This document shows, piece by piece, positions 21,935-33,726 of a stretch of 64,000 bases of DNA. The stretch is from assembly GCA_009809945.1 (NCBI GenBank), contig WTPW01000067.1:699693-763692 (forward strand), written 5' to 3'. The translations under genes were made by a program, and so were the position numbers. The notes under the pieces were generated by a model. That model was not told the origin of the DNA and made no database searches. It saw only the letters and a list, made by a program, of their open reading frames with translations. Origin of the DNA: Gigaspora margarita (taxonomy: Eukaryota; Glomeromycota; Glomeromycetes; Diversisporales; Gigasporaceae). Each line of letters starts with the position of its first letter. The first letter of the stretch is position 1.

Positions 21935-24080
21935 ACTTATATTTATTTTTGGTGCTAACAAGTTTACTTATTGAATGAAGTTAGAATTAATTAGTAAAAT
22001 TTTATGAATTATATGATTTTATAGAATATTATTAATAAAATTTTATAAAATCTTATAATACACAAATTTTTATTAATTAATTCTAACTTTATGCACTAAG
22101 AAAACATATTCAGCACCTAAAAATGCATCAAATCTGCAGATTTATTTTTATTTTACTTGAAATTTGGAGAATAGATGCATAATTTTGGATTTTTGATCAA
22201 AAAAGTCAAATTTAAGCATCTTTACAATCTGCTGATTTAATATATTTTTAGTCTTTGAACAAGGTTACCTAGTGCATTAAGTTAGAAATAATTAGTAAAA
22301 TATTGTGAATCATAAGATTTTATAGAATTTTATTACCGTATTGTTGCGAAATAACACGCAGGGGTGAAATTACAAATTTAGGCCTAAATTAAGCTTAATT
22401 TGGGCCAAACCTCTAAATAATGCCCATGCCCATTATTTCGCGACAATACGGTAATAAAATTCTATAAAATCTTATTATTCATAAAATTTAACTAATTAAT
22501 TCTAACTTAATGCACTAGGTAACCTTGTTCAGAGTCTACAAATACATTAAATTGGCAGTATTGTTTTTATTTTACTTGAAATTTGGAGAAAAGAGGCTTA
22601 AATTTGACTTTTTTGATCAAAAATCCAAAATTATGCATCTATTCTCCAAATTTTAAGTACAATAAAAATAACCCTGCCAATTTGATGTATTTTTAGGTGC
22701 TGTATGTGTTTACTTAGTGCATAAAGTTAGAATTAATAATAAAAATTTATGTATTATAAGATTTATAAAATTTTATTAATAAAATTCTATGATTCACAAA
22801 CTTTTACTGATTAATTCTAACTTAATGCACTAAGTAAACTTGTACAGTACCTAAAAATACATCAAATTGGTAGGGTTATTTTTATTTTACTTGAAATTTG
22901 GAGAATAGATGCATAATTTTGGATTTTTGACCAAAAAGTCAAATTTAGCATATTTTCTCCAAATTTCAAGTAAAATAAAAACAATACTGCTAAATTAAAG
23001 TATTTTTAGACTCTGAACAAGTTTACCTAGTGCAATAATAAGAATTAATTAGTAAAATATTGTGAATCATAAGATTTTATAGAATTTTATTAATAAAATT
23101 CTATATAATCTTATTATTCATAAAATTTTACTAATTAATTCTAACTTAATTCACTAGGAAAACTTGTTCAGAGCCTATACATACATTAAATCAGCAGTAT
23201 TGCTTTTATTTTACTTGAAATTTGAGAAAAGATGCTTAAATTTGACTTTTTTTTTTATAACCCTGCCAATTTAATGTATTTTTATGTGCTGAACATGTTT
23301 ATTTAGTGCATTAAGTTAGAATTAATTAGTAAAAATTTATGTATTATAAGATTTTATACAATTTTATTAATAAAATTCTATAAGATCTTATGATTCACAA
23401 ACTTTTACTGATTAATTCTAACTTAATGCACTAAGTAAACTTGTGCAGCACCTAAAAATACATCAAATCGGCTGGGTTGTTTTTATTTTACTTGAAATTT
23501 GGAGAATAGATGCATAATTTTGGATTTTTGATCAAAAAAGTCAAATTTAAGCATCTTTTCTCCAAATTTCAAGTAAAATAAAAACAATTCTGCTGATTTA
23601 ATATATTTCTAGTCTCTGAACAAGGTTACCTAGTGCATTAAGTTGGAATTAATTAGTAAAATATTGTGAATCATAAGATTTTATAGAATTTTTATTAATA
23701 AAATTCTATAAAATCTTATTATTCATAAAATTTTACTAATTAATTCTAACTTAATTCACTAGGTAAACTTGTTCAGAGTCTAAAAATACATTAAATCAGC
23801 AGTATTGTTTTTATTTTACTTGAAATTTGGAGAAAAGATGCTTAAATTTGACTTTTTTGATCAAAAATCCAAAATTATGCATATATTATCCAAATTTCAA
23901 GTAAAATAAAACTAACCCTGCCGTTTGATGTATTTTTAGTGCTAAACATGTTTACTTAGTGCATAAAGTTAGAATTAATTAATAAAAATTTGTGTATAAT
24001 AAGATTTTATAAAATTTTTTATTAATAAAATTTTATAAAATCCTATGCTTCATAAAATTTTACTAATTAATTCTAACTAA
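21935..24080. repeat. 2.1-kb tandem array of nested palindromes
   Basis: Units of ~530-560 bp repeat about four times. Each contains a hairpin (AAGATTTTATAGAATTTTAT / ATAAAATTCTATAAAATCTT), outward AGTTAGAATTAATTAGTAAA arms, and a second inversion around TTTTGATCAAAAATCC / GGATTTTTGATCAAAA. Adjacent arms are reverse complements, so the array can fold on many scales. One hairpin apex holds a MITE (22336-22451). Confidence 0.8.
22336..22451. mobile_element. TA-flanked MITE (116 bp), CCGTATTG family
   Basis: Ends CCGTATTGTTGCGAAATAA and TTATTTCGCGACAATACGG are inverted and flanked by TA (22334-22335, 22452-22453). The paralogous array units carry the empty site TTTTATTAATAAAAT, so the TA duplication can be read directly. 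This fits Tc1/mariner-type mobilisation. Confidence 0.85.
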
Positions 24081-24214
24081 CTTATATAGTGTTCCTAGGT
24101 TTAGCATGACTGTATCACGCAGCTACTCTAATTTTGTGATCTTTCTGTATGGGTTCATTTTAGTAATATGAAAAGTGAAATTTGAATCTAAAAGTTATAT
24201 ATATATATGTTGTT

Positions 24215-24265
24215 TAACTCCCCCCATAATTTGCTCAATCGAGGGGGGGGGGGTTATGTTAAACA
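24215..24265. repeat. C-run / G10-run hairpin
   Basis: GTTTAACTCCCCCCATAA pairs with TTATGTTAAAC and the poly-G run before it. The 10-G run in an AT-rich setting is conspicuous. It could be a tiny foldback or assembly noise in the homopolymer. Confidence 0.5.
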
Positions 24266-24269
24266 TAGA

Positions 24270-24960
24270 ATTAAATTGGAGCGGCCTTATCAACTATTAG
24301 AATTTATTTTCACTACAGCCAGAATACTTATTCTCATCGTAACTAATTCTAATTAATAAAAAATGTCTTTAGTTTAATAAACTTGAAACCAGGGACCTGC
24401 ATGGACTAAAAATTTGGTCTTTTTCCGGCCCGCAAAATAAAATTTAATATGTTTTTTAAAAGTTCGGCCCACATTTAACTACGTTTTTGACACACTAGGC
24501 TTAAATTTCGGCCCGGCCACTATTGGAATCGTTAAAAATTGAATTGTTAATCTTTTGAAATGACCATTATAATAATTTATATTTTTTATTAATATAGTTT
24601 TACTTACAATACAAGAGCATAAATTATTTATATCGCTACAAGTATAAAAGAAATTAACTATAACGAATTTGAAAAATATTACATTCTTAGTGATATTCTT
24701 ATTAAAATTTGCTAAAAATTAAATTAAAATTTAAATAAACCATTATTTTTCTGCTAATAAAAGTGTGTCAATATATTTAAAAACAAGATTTTTGGTATTC
24801 GATTATTATCTAACTTAAATTCAATTTTTGGATGGTGAATTTAATCTGTCATTTTGCAAATTTCGTAAAACTGAAGCTTTCAGCTTTGTTATCCTCCAAT
24901 AGCAATTAATTTTATGCAATTATTAGAATATTATATATATATTTCATAAAGTATACATAA
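24270..24960. other. Intergenic region 3' of the kelch gene
   Basis: No ORF supported. AT-rich, with CGGCCC-containing words near 24425-24520. It separates the repeat array from the convergent-facing end of the kelch gene. Confidence 0.4.
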
Positions 24961-25094
24961 GAAGTAGCTATGAAGTATTACTATATACGGAACGTGTACC
25001 CGCCGTAGGAACCTCATCATGGTTACTATGTGTGGGACCAAACTTGAGTAAGAACGCCTTTGGTATAAACATCATGAGTAGCACCGCCTTGAGT

Positions 25095-27395
25095 TTAGAT
25101 GCTATGAGTAGGACCACCTTGGGCATAAACAATATGAGTAGGACCACCTTGGGTATAAGCACCTTGATTATACATGGTATCTGTACCTGGAACAGGAGTA
25201 CCAAAGGTAGCACCAGAGGCCTTAGATCGATTAGGTTGATGCATAAGATTCGTGACATCTGTATGATGTATGGAACTTGTATTTGAAGGAGGATAAGCGG
25301 CGTATTGATTCATGCTTGAGCCAGGAGAGGAAATACGTGTAGGTGAAGGAGTACCATATTGATTTGTAACTGAGGTACGAGTGGAATTCGTGTATCTTGA
25401 CTCGCGAAGATCCGTACCCGGAGTAGCAATATAATCAATATGATCATTATATTCACGATTATATTCGCGATCGCGATCACCCGTACCCGGAGTAGCGATA
25501 TAAGGTTCATCATCAGGACGATATTTGCGATATTTCCTATAAAATATAAAGCCTACAATGCTTGCAATTATAACGAGAGCGACAAGTACGCCGCCAATAC
25601 CAGCAATTAATGGAATATTAAGGGGATTATTATTAGGCGAAGAAGCACTAGATGTATTGGTGCTTTTTGGAGATGATGGAGAAGAACCACCGGGAGTAGG
25701 GGTAACATTAAGAGTAGAATTTTTTTCAAATGATGAAACCCATGTATAAGTTGTAGTGTCCAATAAGTAAATATTATTATTAGGGGCAGTTGCTATATCG
25801 AAATTTGTACCTGAAAAGCTGGCACCTAGAAATGAAATATTTAATAACGTTTTCGGCAAATAATCAGCAATATAAAATTTCAATTAACAAATATAATCAC
25901 CAAATGCCAAGATCATATAATTTCCAACCATTTCAGCTGAATGAAAGGCAAGAGGTGGTGCTGTATATGTGCCTGAAGTTTGTTTTGCCGACCACTTGTA
26001 AGGTGTTGTACTTGTATCCAATGTAGCCAAAGCCGGAGTTGGAGCAACAGTAAGATTTTTGTACCCACCTCCATAGATAATAATAGAACCGTCCTTGCCT
26101 GAAAACAAAAAGAATAAAATAGCAATGTTAGCTATGAATAAAGTAATAAATATTATATTATTACATTTTATTACATACCAAGAACGGCACTATGAGATTG
26201 ACGAGCCGTAATTACGTCACCACCTGCAGTCTAATATTCCATAAATATCAAAATATAATATAATAATAAATATCTCGGAGATAAAATAACTTTGATTTTT
26301 CATCAATGAAATATACTTTTAATAAATTAACTAAACATAGAGTTGCCCATTTAATCCACTTTTCTAACCCAAATTTTTATGTCTGCTATATACTTTATTC
26401 AAACATAATGACTTTGTTATAACGGACACCATATCGTATAAGCTGGATATGGATTGGGTAAAAGCAAACTAGCAGAGAAAAGAAATTACTCTGATTCCAT
26501 TTTATACTGCTTGAACATGAATAAATCGAACAATATAATACGTGTAACAAATTTATATCAATTGTATAAATCTAAACTGTACATGATAATTTATATACTA
26601 TGACTGATTCAATACAAAATGTTGTTCTAAAATTTTGCATTGGCAGCTCATTTACATACCATTGTTGACCAAATTCCGGTAATAGTGTTATAAGTTGTAA
26701 TCTAGTAAGAAATAATAAGTCTTATTAAAATGGTAAAGGATTTGACATAATTAACAAAATTTAGTTACTCTTGTCATGTCAATTTCTACAAATGTTAATG
26801 AATCATCATTTGTTCCTCCAATATATACAATAAGCCCACTTGGTAAAAGTGTGGCTGTATATTCAGATCGAATAATCGGAGCATTACTACCACTAGTCCA
26901 AGATAATTTCAAAGAATCCAATATGTAGGTGTTATTATATGATAACTGCATTGTAGATGGTTCATATGGGTAATATCCACCATTAATATATATTTTACCA
27001 TTCTTATCAACAACTGCATTCATTTCCTGTCTGACTGGTGGTGTAACACCTGATGTTATTGAATTAGTCCATTTTAGAGAATTTATATCAAGTGTAAAGG
27101 TCACTAGAGTAGTTGAATTAACATTATTTGTACTACGATGTTCGAATAAAAAAATGGTAGAATTGTTACTCCCACCAACACAAGAAGGAGAGAAAGCACT
27201 AAGGACAGGTATAGGTGCAACACTTGTGAGGTCAGTCCATTTAAGATTTACAGTATTGAATGGTGGAGAAACATTTAAATAGAAAAAATCACTAGTGCCT
27301 TTGCCTGTAGCTCCTATACCACCTAAGAAGTATATTCTTTCTCCAATAACGACACTACTCTGGGAACAGCGACTGGTAGGCGCAAATGCTGACAT
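25095..27395 (-). CDS. Kelch-repeat single-pass membrane protein, five exons resolved
   Basis: Exons on the minus strand: 27395-26769, 26701-26660, 26230-26179, 26098-25901 and 25825-25095. Reading phases agree at every junction and give 549 residues. Introns have GT...AG ends, three with 5' GTATGT/GTAACT-type donors. Kelch signatures include ERIYFLGG, GKIYINGGYY, LIVYIGG and IIIYGGGY, implying an extracellular beta-propeller of about 300 residues. A Ser/Thr/Pro/Asn linker is followed by one membrane span (about 378-401, IPLIAGIGGVLVALVIIASI...) and a basic stop-transfer stretch YRKYRKYR. The tail is Tyr/Gly/Pro-rich with ATPGT repeats. Glomeromycotina have many such proteins of unknown ligand. 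No signal peptide is seen: an acceptor-like TCAG precedes codon 3, so an upstream exon is probably missing from the model. Confidence 0.85.
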
Positions 27396-27399
27396 CGTA

Positions 27400-28361
27400 A
27401 TGATAAACAGGTTAAAAAACTAATGTTATTAGACATAAAAACTATATATAAATAGAAAAAAATAGTTCACTATGCTTATAATGAGTATGCAAAAGGTTTC
27501 ATGCTAATAACTGTTCAACTGTTGTCAAAATAATTCACTGAATAAATTATAATTCACGCACTGTACTTACGTACGTACATGCGTATTTGCGTGCTTATTG
27601 TACAACATTCTAACAGTTATTTTGAATAGGTAATAAAAAATCTGTAACACGATTTGTATTTGTTCAGATTGATCTTTTGTGACTAAAAATGAAAAATTGA
27701 ATTCTATTTCATAATTGTACATGATTTGTACGATCATTAAATTATTGTACATGAACACAATCTTATCTTTGCCAAGAATATTATTGGTATTAGGAATTTT
27801 CTATGTACGTACGTACGTACGAAAATATAATGGGTTTAATGGCTTTAATTCAGTTATTTATGTCCACCCTGGTCCGTGACTAAATTTCCTTATATAGGAC
27901 TTGTACCAAGACCGGAGTAAAGCAAAGTGCATAGTTTCTAAGGAAAACTACCATTTTGAGAAAAATGTGATTATATTTGTGTTACACAAAATTTTCAATT
28001 CCAAATTATTTTGGTAACATGCATGTTTGAATTACATCCGTTGTTGTTATTCTATTTTTAGAAGAATTTATAATTTGACGTAGGACAAAAAATCATACAT
28101 TTCACATGTACGTTAGAGACAATCACTTATTATGTAAAAAACCACATCACATAATGTGATGATTTTCTAATAATATATACTTGCAACTGATTATGTGCTA
28201 ATTGTCACATTAAGTGATATAACATTCAACTACCCAACACAAACTTCCAATTTTCTAACTCTTCAATAATACCACCAATTTTTCTGCACAGCCATGTGAC
28301 ATTAGGGTGTGAAATAGCATATTAAACACAAACTTAGTGAAGATCATATAATAGATTTTAC
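27400..28361. other. Upstream region of the kelch gene
   Basis: It should contain the kelch promoter and possibly a first exon, but I could not identify either. A TACGTACGTACGTACG stretch (about 27803-27820) and a CACATAATGTG palindrome near 28148 are the only notable structures. Confidence 0.35.
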
Positions 28362-28363
28362 TA

Positions 28364-28646
28364 CCGTATAGCGCTCGATAAAGTACCCCGGGTATTAACC
28401 AGGAAACTCGTGTTAACCACAAATAGTACCCCCGGGTACTGTGCATGGTTGTGGGTACTATGTATGGGGGGTACTGTGTTCGGTAGAGAGATAGAATATA
28501 ATACTAGGTATAAATTTTTAAGGTTGCGTGAACAATATAGTACCCGGGTATATATCAATCTTCAAGGCCGTTAGACTAATACAGTACCCGGGTACTAATA
28601 TATGGGGGTACTATTTAATGGGGGTACTTTATGGCGCGCTATACGG
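28364..28646. mobile_element. TA-flanked MITE (283 bp), CCGTATAGCGC ends
   Basis: Ends CCGTATAGCGCTCGATAAAGTACCCC and GGGGTACTTTATGGCGCGCTATACGG are inverted and flanked by TA. The interior repeats GTACCCGGGTA several times. The CCGTAT terminus matches the 116-bp MITE at 22336. Confidence 0.82.
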
Positions 28647-28724
28647 TAATTAAGATTTTTCCGGAAATATCCGAAATTATGTCGATCATTTCAAATCTAT
28701 TGGTTGCTAATATGTAAACATCGG

Positions 28725-29055
28725 GAAGGTGCTAAAACATAATGTTAACGGTAGTAATTTTAAACTTTAATATCTCATAAATTAATGAAGATATACCTAT
28801 AAAATTATACTCGTTCGAATCGTTTTAATGTGCTCTTTAGCGTAATAGAACCATTTTCGCTCCTTTTATATAAATTAAAGCGGAATTCAGTAACAAAAAT
28901 CACATTTTTATTATTGAAAAATTCAAAATGGCTCTATTACGTTAAAGACCATGTCAAGCCGAGTCGAATAAGTATAATTTTATAAGTATACCTTTATTAG
29001 TTCACGAGTTATTAAAGTTTAGAATTTACTATGTTTTGCCGGTCATAAAAATTGA
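28725..29055. mobile_element. Foldback element (~330 bp)
   Basis: Long inverted arms include CTTTAATATCTCATAAATTAATG, ATACCTATAAAATTATACTCG and CTCTTTAGCGTAATAGAACC on the left, with their imperfect complements on the right. The loop holds ATAAATTAAAGCGGAATTC. Non-coding. Confidence 0.65.
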
Positions 29056-29103
29056 TCGACAAAAAAAATTATTATGAGAGTTTACTATATGACTAGTGCG
29101 ACG

Positions 29104-29125
29104 GGTGGCGCATTCGCGCCACCCA
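29104..29125. repeat. GC-rich perfect hairpin
   Basis: GGGTGGCGCATTCGCGCCACCC forms an 8-9 bp GC stem with a small loop inside AT-rich sequence. It is not followed by a T tract typical of a terminator, and no gene is adjacent. Confidence 0.6.
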
Positions 29126-29259
29126 TCTTATTTAGTTTTTTTGATGTTAATGAGTTGCATGTAAAAAAACTTCTATTACAGTACTTAATAGCTATGTTGT
29201 ACACACATATGTGGCTTAGGTGGATTTTATCATAATTTCAATTATGATAACTGTTGGTA

Positions 29260-29375
29260 TCCAAAAATATTGTAAATATGTATTTATTAGTAACCAAAAA
29301 TACTGTGGATCAGATTAAATATGTATTTATTAGTACCCAAAAATATTGTGGATTAGATTAAATATGTATTTATTG
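29260..29375. repeat. Tandem repeat, three ~57-bp units
   Basis: Units contain CCAAAAATATTGTGGAT and AAATATGTATTTATTAGTA. Non-coding. Confidence 0.65.
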
Positions 29376-30379
29376 AGACCGTATAAAATTAAATTAGCAC
29401 TAAAAAGTGCATTACTCTAAATCTAAAAACTCAAGATCAAATCATCATCCTAATATAATATACAAATTAAAAAAAAAAAAATGAAAAAGATGAAAAACGA
29501 AATATGAATTATCTATTTTTTTTTAAAAAAAAAAACTATAAAATAAATCCTTAATTGTACATAATACATAACAGTTAATGCAAATGAATTTAACTGTAAT
29601 TCTATCTTAGACTTTACCACTATTTAACCCTTTTAAAAATTCACAATTTTACGCTTTTATCGTTCATGTCACTAATCAATTTACTGGGTAGTACATGTCT
29701 GTCTTTGAAAGAATAAATATTATAAAAATTTAATTCTTTTAGAATGAGCATTGTATTTATAAGCCCAATATAGTAAATTATTTTGGTTTAATCAAAATGT
29801 CTAAGTATAATTTCATCTAACTTCTGAATTATTTTTTCAATTGTTAAATTACTTTATTATATTGTAGAGCCAAAGGTATAATTTCTATTATATATCGTAA
29901 TGTTCTAGACTTCATACTCATAGACCTGCATTTATTTTGAGCATTTTTGTGACAGCAAATCATTAATAAAATAATACAATTCACTTTTGAGTTATTGTGT
30001 CCTTTATCATGAATTACAGTTAAAATTATTTTATAACTTACTTGCTATCCTAGTGACAACNTGATTTAGATTAAGTTAGTTTGTTTTTGAAATTATTGTA
30101 ATTCTATCATAAATAAATACTTAAAATATCTGTTATAGAACTTATCTTCCAGTGACTACTGTAAAGTATGTAACTGAATAAAATTTCAATTGTGAATTCT
30201 ATCATGCTTGCTTAAATCTGTTACAGAACTTGCCATTCTGACTACAGACATAGTTAAGTAAATTTGCATTAAAATTATCATGATTTCTCTTATGAATTAT
30301 TGTAAATAGTACTGTTACAATATTCGCTCTCTGGTAACTACAGTATATTATTCTGGTTAAGTTGGTTTGTATTAGAATA

Positions 30380-30562
30380 CTGTCAACTATCGATATAGCA
30401 GAAATTTGGGCTGGAAAAAAATTTCCGTTATATGACTTTTTTATTATTAGTCCGTTATAACAGTTAAAAATTATTTATTTATTAAAACTTTGGTTCTTTG
30501 CAATTAGTCCGTTAAAGAGGTGAATCCGGTCTAAGGGTGTCCGTTATATCGATAGTTGACAG
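30380..30562. mobile_element. Tigger-like MITE, 183 bp, copy 1
   Basis: Ends CTGTCAACTATCGATATA and TATATCGATAGTTGACAG are inverted, with TA on both sides. A copy of equal length, in opposite orientation, is at 57252-57434. The CTATCGATATAACGGAC terminus resembles pogo/Tigger ends. Non-autonomous. Confidence 0.82.
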
Positions 30563-31528
30563 TAATCATAATTCCAATTATAAATTTTGCAAAATATTTT
30601 TTAAAAAACTTACTCGCTAACTCAGTGACACTTGTAAAGTTAATTTGCATCAGAATTATGATTTCTATCATGAATTACTGTAACAATCCCTGATCACTAA
30701 ACCAAGATCATAGGAGGATTATTTAATAATACACTGTCCATCTCTGCCAATTCCCACCAGATTAGGATATTATTATTACAAATTCTATTACAAATTATTG
30801 TTTCTATGCCAGTTACAGAACTTACTATTCCGTATATAGAGTTAGCTTGTATATGAGTTATCATTGTTTCTATATAATTAAATTTGGGTTGGTTGTATTT
30901 AAATTATTGCGAGTTTAACTATAAAAAAATTCTTATAGTATCTGCAATTCTGTTAACAACAGTCATTTCTACTGTAAAAAAAATTCGCTACAGCACTTGC
31001 CACTCTGGTAATTACAATACATAGTTAAGATTGAGTAATTTCTATATAATTAATGTCGAGTTAGTTTTTATTAAAATTATTGTGATTTCTATTACAGTAG
31101 AAAACTGATTATAACAGGACTTACTTGCTATTCAGGTGACCACAATATACTATTCGATTTAGGTTGAGCTTTGTATTGAATTGCCATAATTTCTATTGTA
31201 AAAAAAATTGTTACAGTACTTACTCACTATTCGATAACAATAATTTGAGAATTATCACAATTATTATGCAGTTAATATTGAGTTAGTTTGTTATTGGAAT
31301 TGTGTAATTTTTATCATGAATTACTATAAAAAATTCTGATACAAAACTTACTATTCTGATGACCATAGTATTTAAGATCATGCTAATTTGTGTTAGAATT
31401 ATCTTAATTTCTATTGTACAAAATTTTATTATAGAACTTATTTGCCATTTCGGTGACCACTATGAGGGACTCTGGTCATCTGACCCTGTGAAATTTTATT
31501 TTATTTTATTTTTTGATTAGTATTATAT

Positions 31529-31774
31529 GGGGGTGAGTCAATAGAAATCAAGCAAATTTTTTTTAGGACTTTTTTTTAAAAGTTTAAATCAAGATAATTT
31601 AACAAAAACTTGATCAGATTTAATAAATTTTTTTTTAAATTAATTCTACAGGTTTATAAAATTAATTTAAAAATTTTTTTATCAAATTTGATTAAATTTT
31701 TGTTAAGTTATTTCTGTTCAAATTTTCAAAAAAACTTATTATAAAAAATTTGCTTGATTTCTATTGACTCTCCC
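31529..31774. mobile_element. Palindromic MITE, CAATAGAAATCAAGC arms
   Basis: GGGGGTGAGTCAATAGAAATC on the left pairs with GATTTCTATTGACTCTCCC on the right. The interior is one inverted pair of the AAGATAATTTAACAAAAACTTG / TTAATAAATTTTTTTTTAAA block, a diverged relative of the block in the Mutator-type elements at 4013, 11544 and 13434. Confidence 0.7.
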
Positions 31775-31817
31775 ATATGATTATTATTCTTCTTATTATA
31801 TGTTAGAATTATTATAT

Positions 31818-32073
31818 GGGCTGCTATCAATAGAAATAAGGTAGACTAACATTTTAAAAAAAATTAATACCTTAAATTTTACAGCTTGTATCTTACTGAA
31901 TTTTCAAGCTATCTTTATGATTTAATATTCAAAAGAAAGCTTAGATCATAAGCTTTCTTTTAACTGTTAACTCATTAAGATAGGCTTAAAACTCATCAAG
32001 ATATGAGCTATTAAAGTTAAGACATTGATTTTTTAAAAATGACAGTCTGCCTTATTTCTATTAATGGCAGCCC
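31818..32073. mobile_element. MITE, GGGCTGCTATCAATAG arms
   Basis: GGGCTGCTATCAATAGAAATAAGG on the left pairs with CCTTATTTCTATTAATGGCAGCCC on the right. It shares the ATATGGG..CAATAGAAAT terminus with the element 44 bp upstream. Internal hairpin GAAAGCTTA...TAAGCTTTC. Non-coding. Confidence 0.72.
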
Positions 32074-32079
32074 ATATGT

Positions 32080-33050
32080 ATATAGTTTCGAATACTTGGC
32101 TTAGTTATTAAATCTAGTAGGTCTTTTCCCAGATAGATTCAATAAGTTGGATAAGTTCGCTTTAGTGAATTTATCTGACTTAACCACTTTAACCGCCTTA
32201 GTAGATATAGTAGATTTATTTGCTTTAGTGAATAAATCAAAGCGAATTTGTATATATAAACCCTGTAAAAAAGTATAAAAGCAGAGCCTCTCTTGCTCTG
32301 AAATAAAAGAGAACTGGGTTGAGTTATAAACTTCAAAGTCATAATAGTAGAAGTAACTCTAAGTAGTTTTACTTATCCTTAGGTTCTATCCAATATAAAA
32401 CATTATATTATTACTGATTCTATCCCGTTATTGTTGTAAAAACTATTTTGACGTATAACCCAAGTTAAGTCTTTACCTTCGAAATTTGAGTAGAAGTGTT
32501 GACTTCAAGATCATAAATTAATCAGTATAAGATGCACTTTTCTTGTCTCTGAAATCCTGAGTTATCCATACTCTAAACTTTAATAATAAGAATAAGAAAG
32601 AGAAAGCATTGATTAGCAACTAAGATTCTATTTATAACAAAACAATAATTGATCAAACTTTGATCAAACGCTATTGTTACCTCTAATCGAACTATAATCG
32701 ATTTTGCAAATCTATTGTAATCCCATGACCCACATGATGATCATTGAGAAGCTTAACGATCGAATTGAAGACTAAGACCTTGGTACCTCTAAAATTAGGA
32801 AGAAGAATCATTTTTAGCCTCTAATAGAAGCCTAGAAATGACCAATTAAAGTATAATTCAAAGTTATACTTAGCTTGAACTTTAGCATCACTGCAGTAAG
32901 ACTCGAAAAGACCTTGATACTCAGACCAAGTCTTTCCATGCCTCTTTTCACCTGCCAATTCAGGGTTTTGAGAGTCTGTAGATTGTGGTTCAGTTGTTTG
33001 AGGTTTGTAGTTGAATAGTTTTAGCCTTTAGATCATTAGTCATCACTTTC
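32080..33050 (+). mobile_element. Probable solo LTR related to the LTR element at 52891
   Basis: On the plus strand it has a TATA-like GTATAAAAG near 32271 followed by CTCTCTTGCTCTGAAA. Its distal part, in complement, reads AATTGGCAGGTGAAAAGAGGCATGG, matching GAACTGGCAGGCAGAAAGAGGCGTGG of the LTR at 52891. Order and orientation agree with an LTR of the same family reading rightward. Ends are not exact, and no internal region or second LTR is next to it. Confidence 0.5.
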
Positions 33051-33451
33051 TAATAGCTTGTGTTATCGTAATTTCTATAATACAAAACTTCTTTACAAAG
33101 TATGTGTTAGTTTGCACTAGATTTCGTGATATTATCATAACTATAAAGAATTTTGTTACAGAAATTTACTCTCTATTCCTGTAACCAAAGTATGTATTTA
33201 AAGATGGAGTTACCTTATATCAGAATTATTGTGATTTCTACACCATTTTTTTCTAAACCGAGCCATTAAGGCTGTGAAAACCGCAAAGGATTATGGTACA
33301 AAAATAACAATTGAGATCTATATAAAAATTTCGATAATAAACATAGAATATCAACTACCCCAATATAACGTGCCGTTACATATTAATCAAATGATTATTG
33401 CAGTTGCGGACCAACAATAATGGTAGTAAGCAGCTCTTTATCAGGGTATAT

Positions 33452-33726
33452 AGTAAAGTAGTACAGTACGGAAACGCAAATTAAGACGGACATATAGAAT
33501 TCAAGATAGTACGTACGGTTTATAAAAGAAAAAACTTTGTCAAATTAAAGTTAATTTTTCTAATACCCAACCCGAAAAAAAACTATATTAGTGCTTACCC
33601 TAACCCTAACCATTAAAAAGGGTTACATATAAAAATTGGTCTACATTAACTATACGTACGATCAAAATTTAGTATAATATTCATATGTCCGTCCGAATCT
33701 GTACTGCCCTACAGTACTACTTTACT
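33452..33726. mobile_element. MITE, TAGTAAAGTAGTAC arms (~275 bp)
   Basis: AGTAAAGTAGTACAGTACGG on the left pairs with the complement of CAGTACTACTTTACT on the right; GACGGACATAT / ATATGTCCGTCC extends the arm. The interior holds TACCCTAACCCTAACC. It abuts the next MITE. Confidence 0.68.

Larger units (their letters stand above)
29990..33245 (-). repeat. Minus-strand ~75-130-bp array with AG-3nt-GTAAGT boxes
   Basis: About 14 diverged units share, on the minus strand, TCATGATAGAAAT, CTAATACAAACTAACTTAATC, and a box such as AATAG-CAA-GTAAGT (near 30044 and 31111), TTAG-CGA-GTAAGT (30606), AATAG-TGA-GTAAGT (31210) or AATAG-AGA-GTAAAT (33152). Other units have lost the box. The array is interrupted by MITEs (30380, 31529, 31818) and a solo-LTR-like repeat (32080-33050). 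The layout resembles the plus-strand array at 39282-41546. The kelch gene lies downstream on this strand; a link is speculative. Confidence 0.6.

Noticed and set aside
28255..28558. Minus-strand frames of 63-65 codons
   Set aside because: They overlap a TA-flanked MITE made of repeated GTACCCGGGTA words.
29104..29125. Rho-independent-like terminator
   Set aside because: Eukaryotic context, no adjacent gene, no downstream T tract of the right form.
33590..33615. Telomere or chromosome end
   Set aside because: Only two to three CCCTAA units, inside a MITE, with sequence continuing on both sides.
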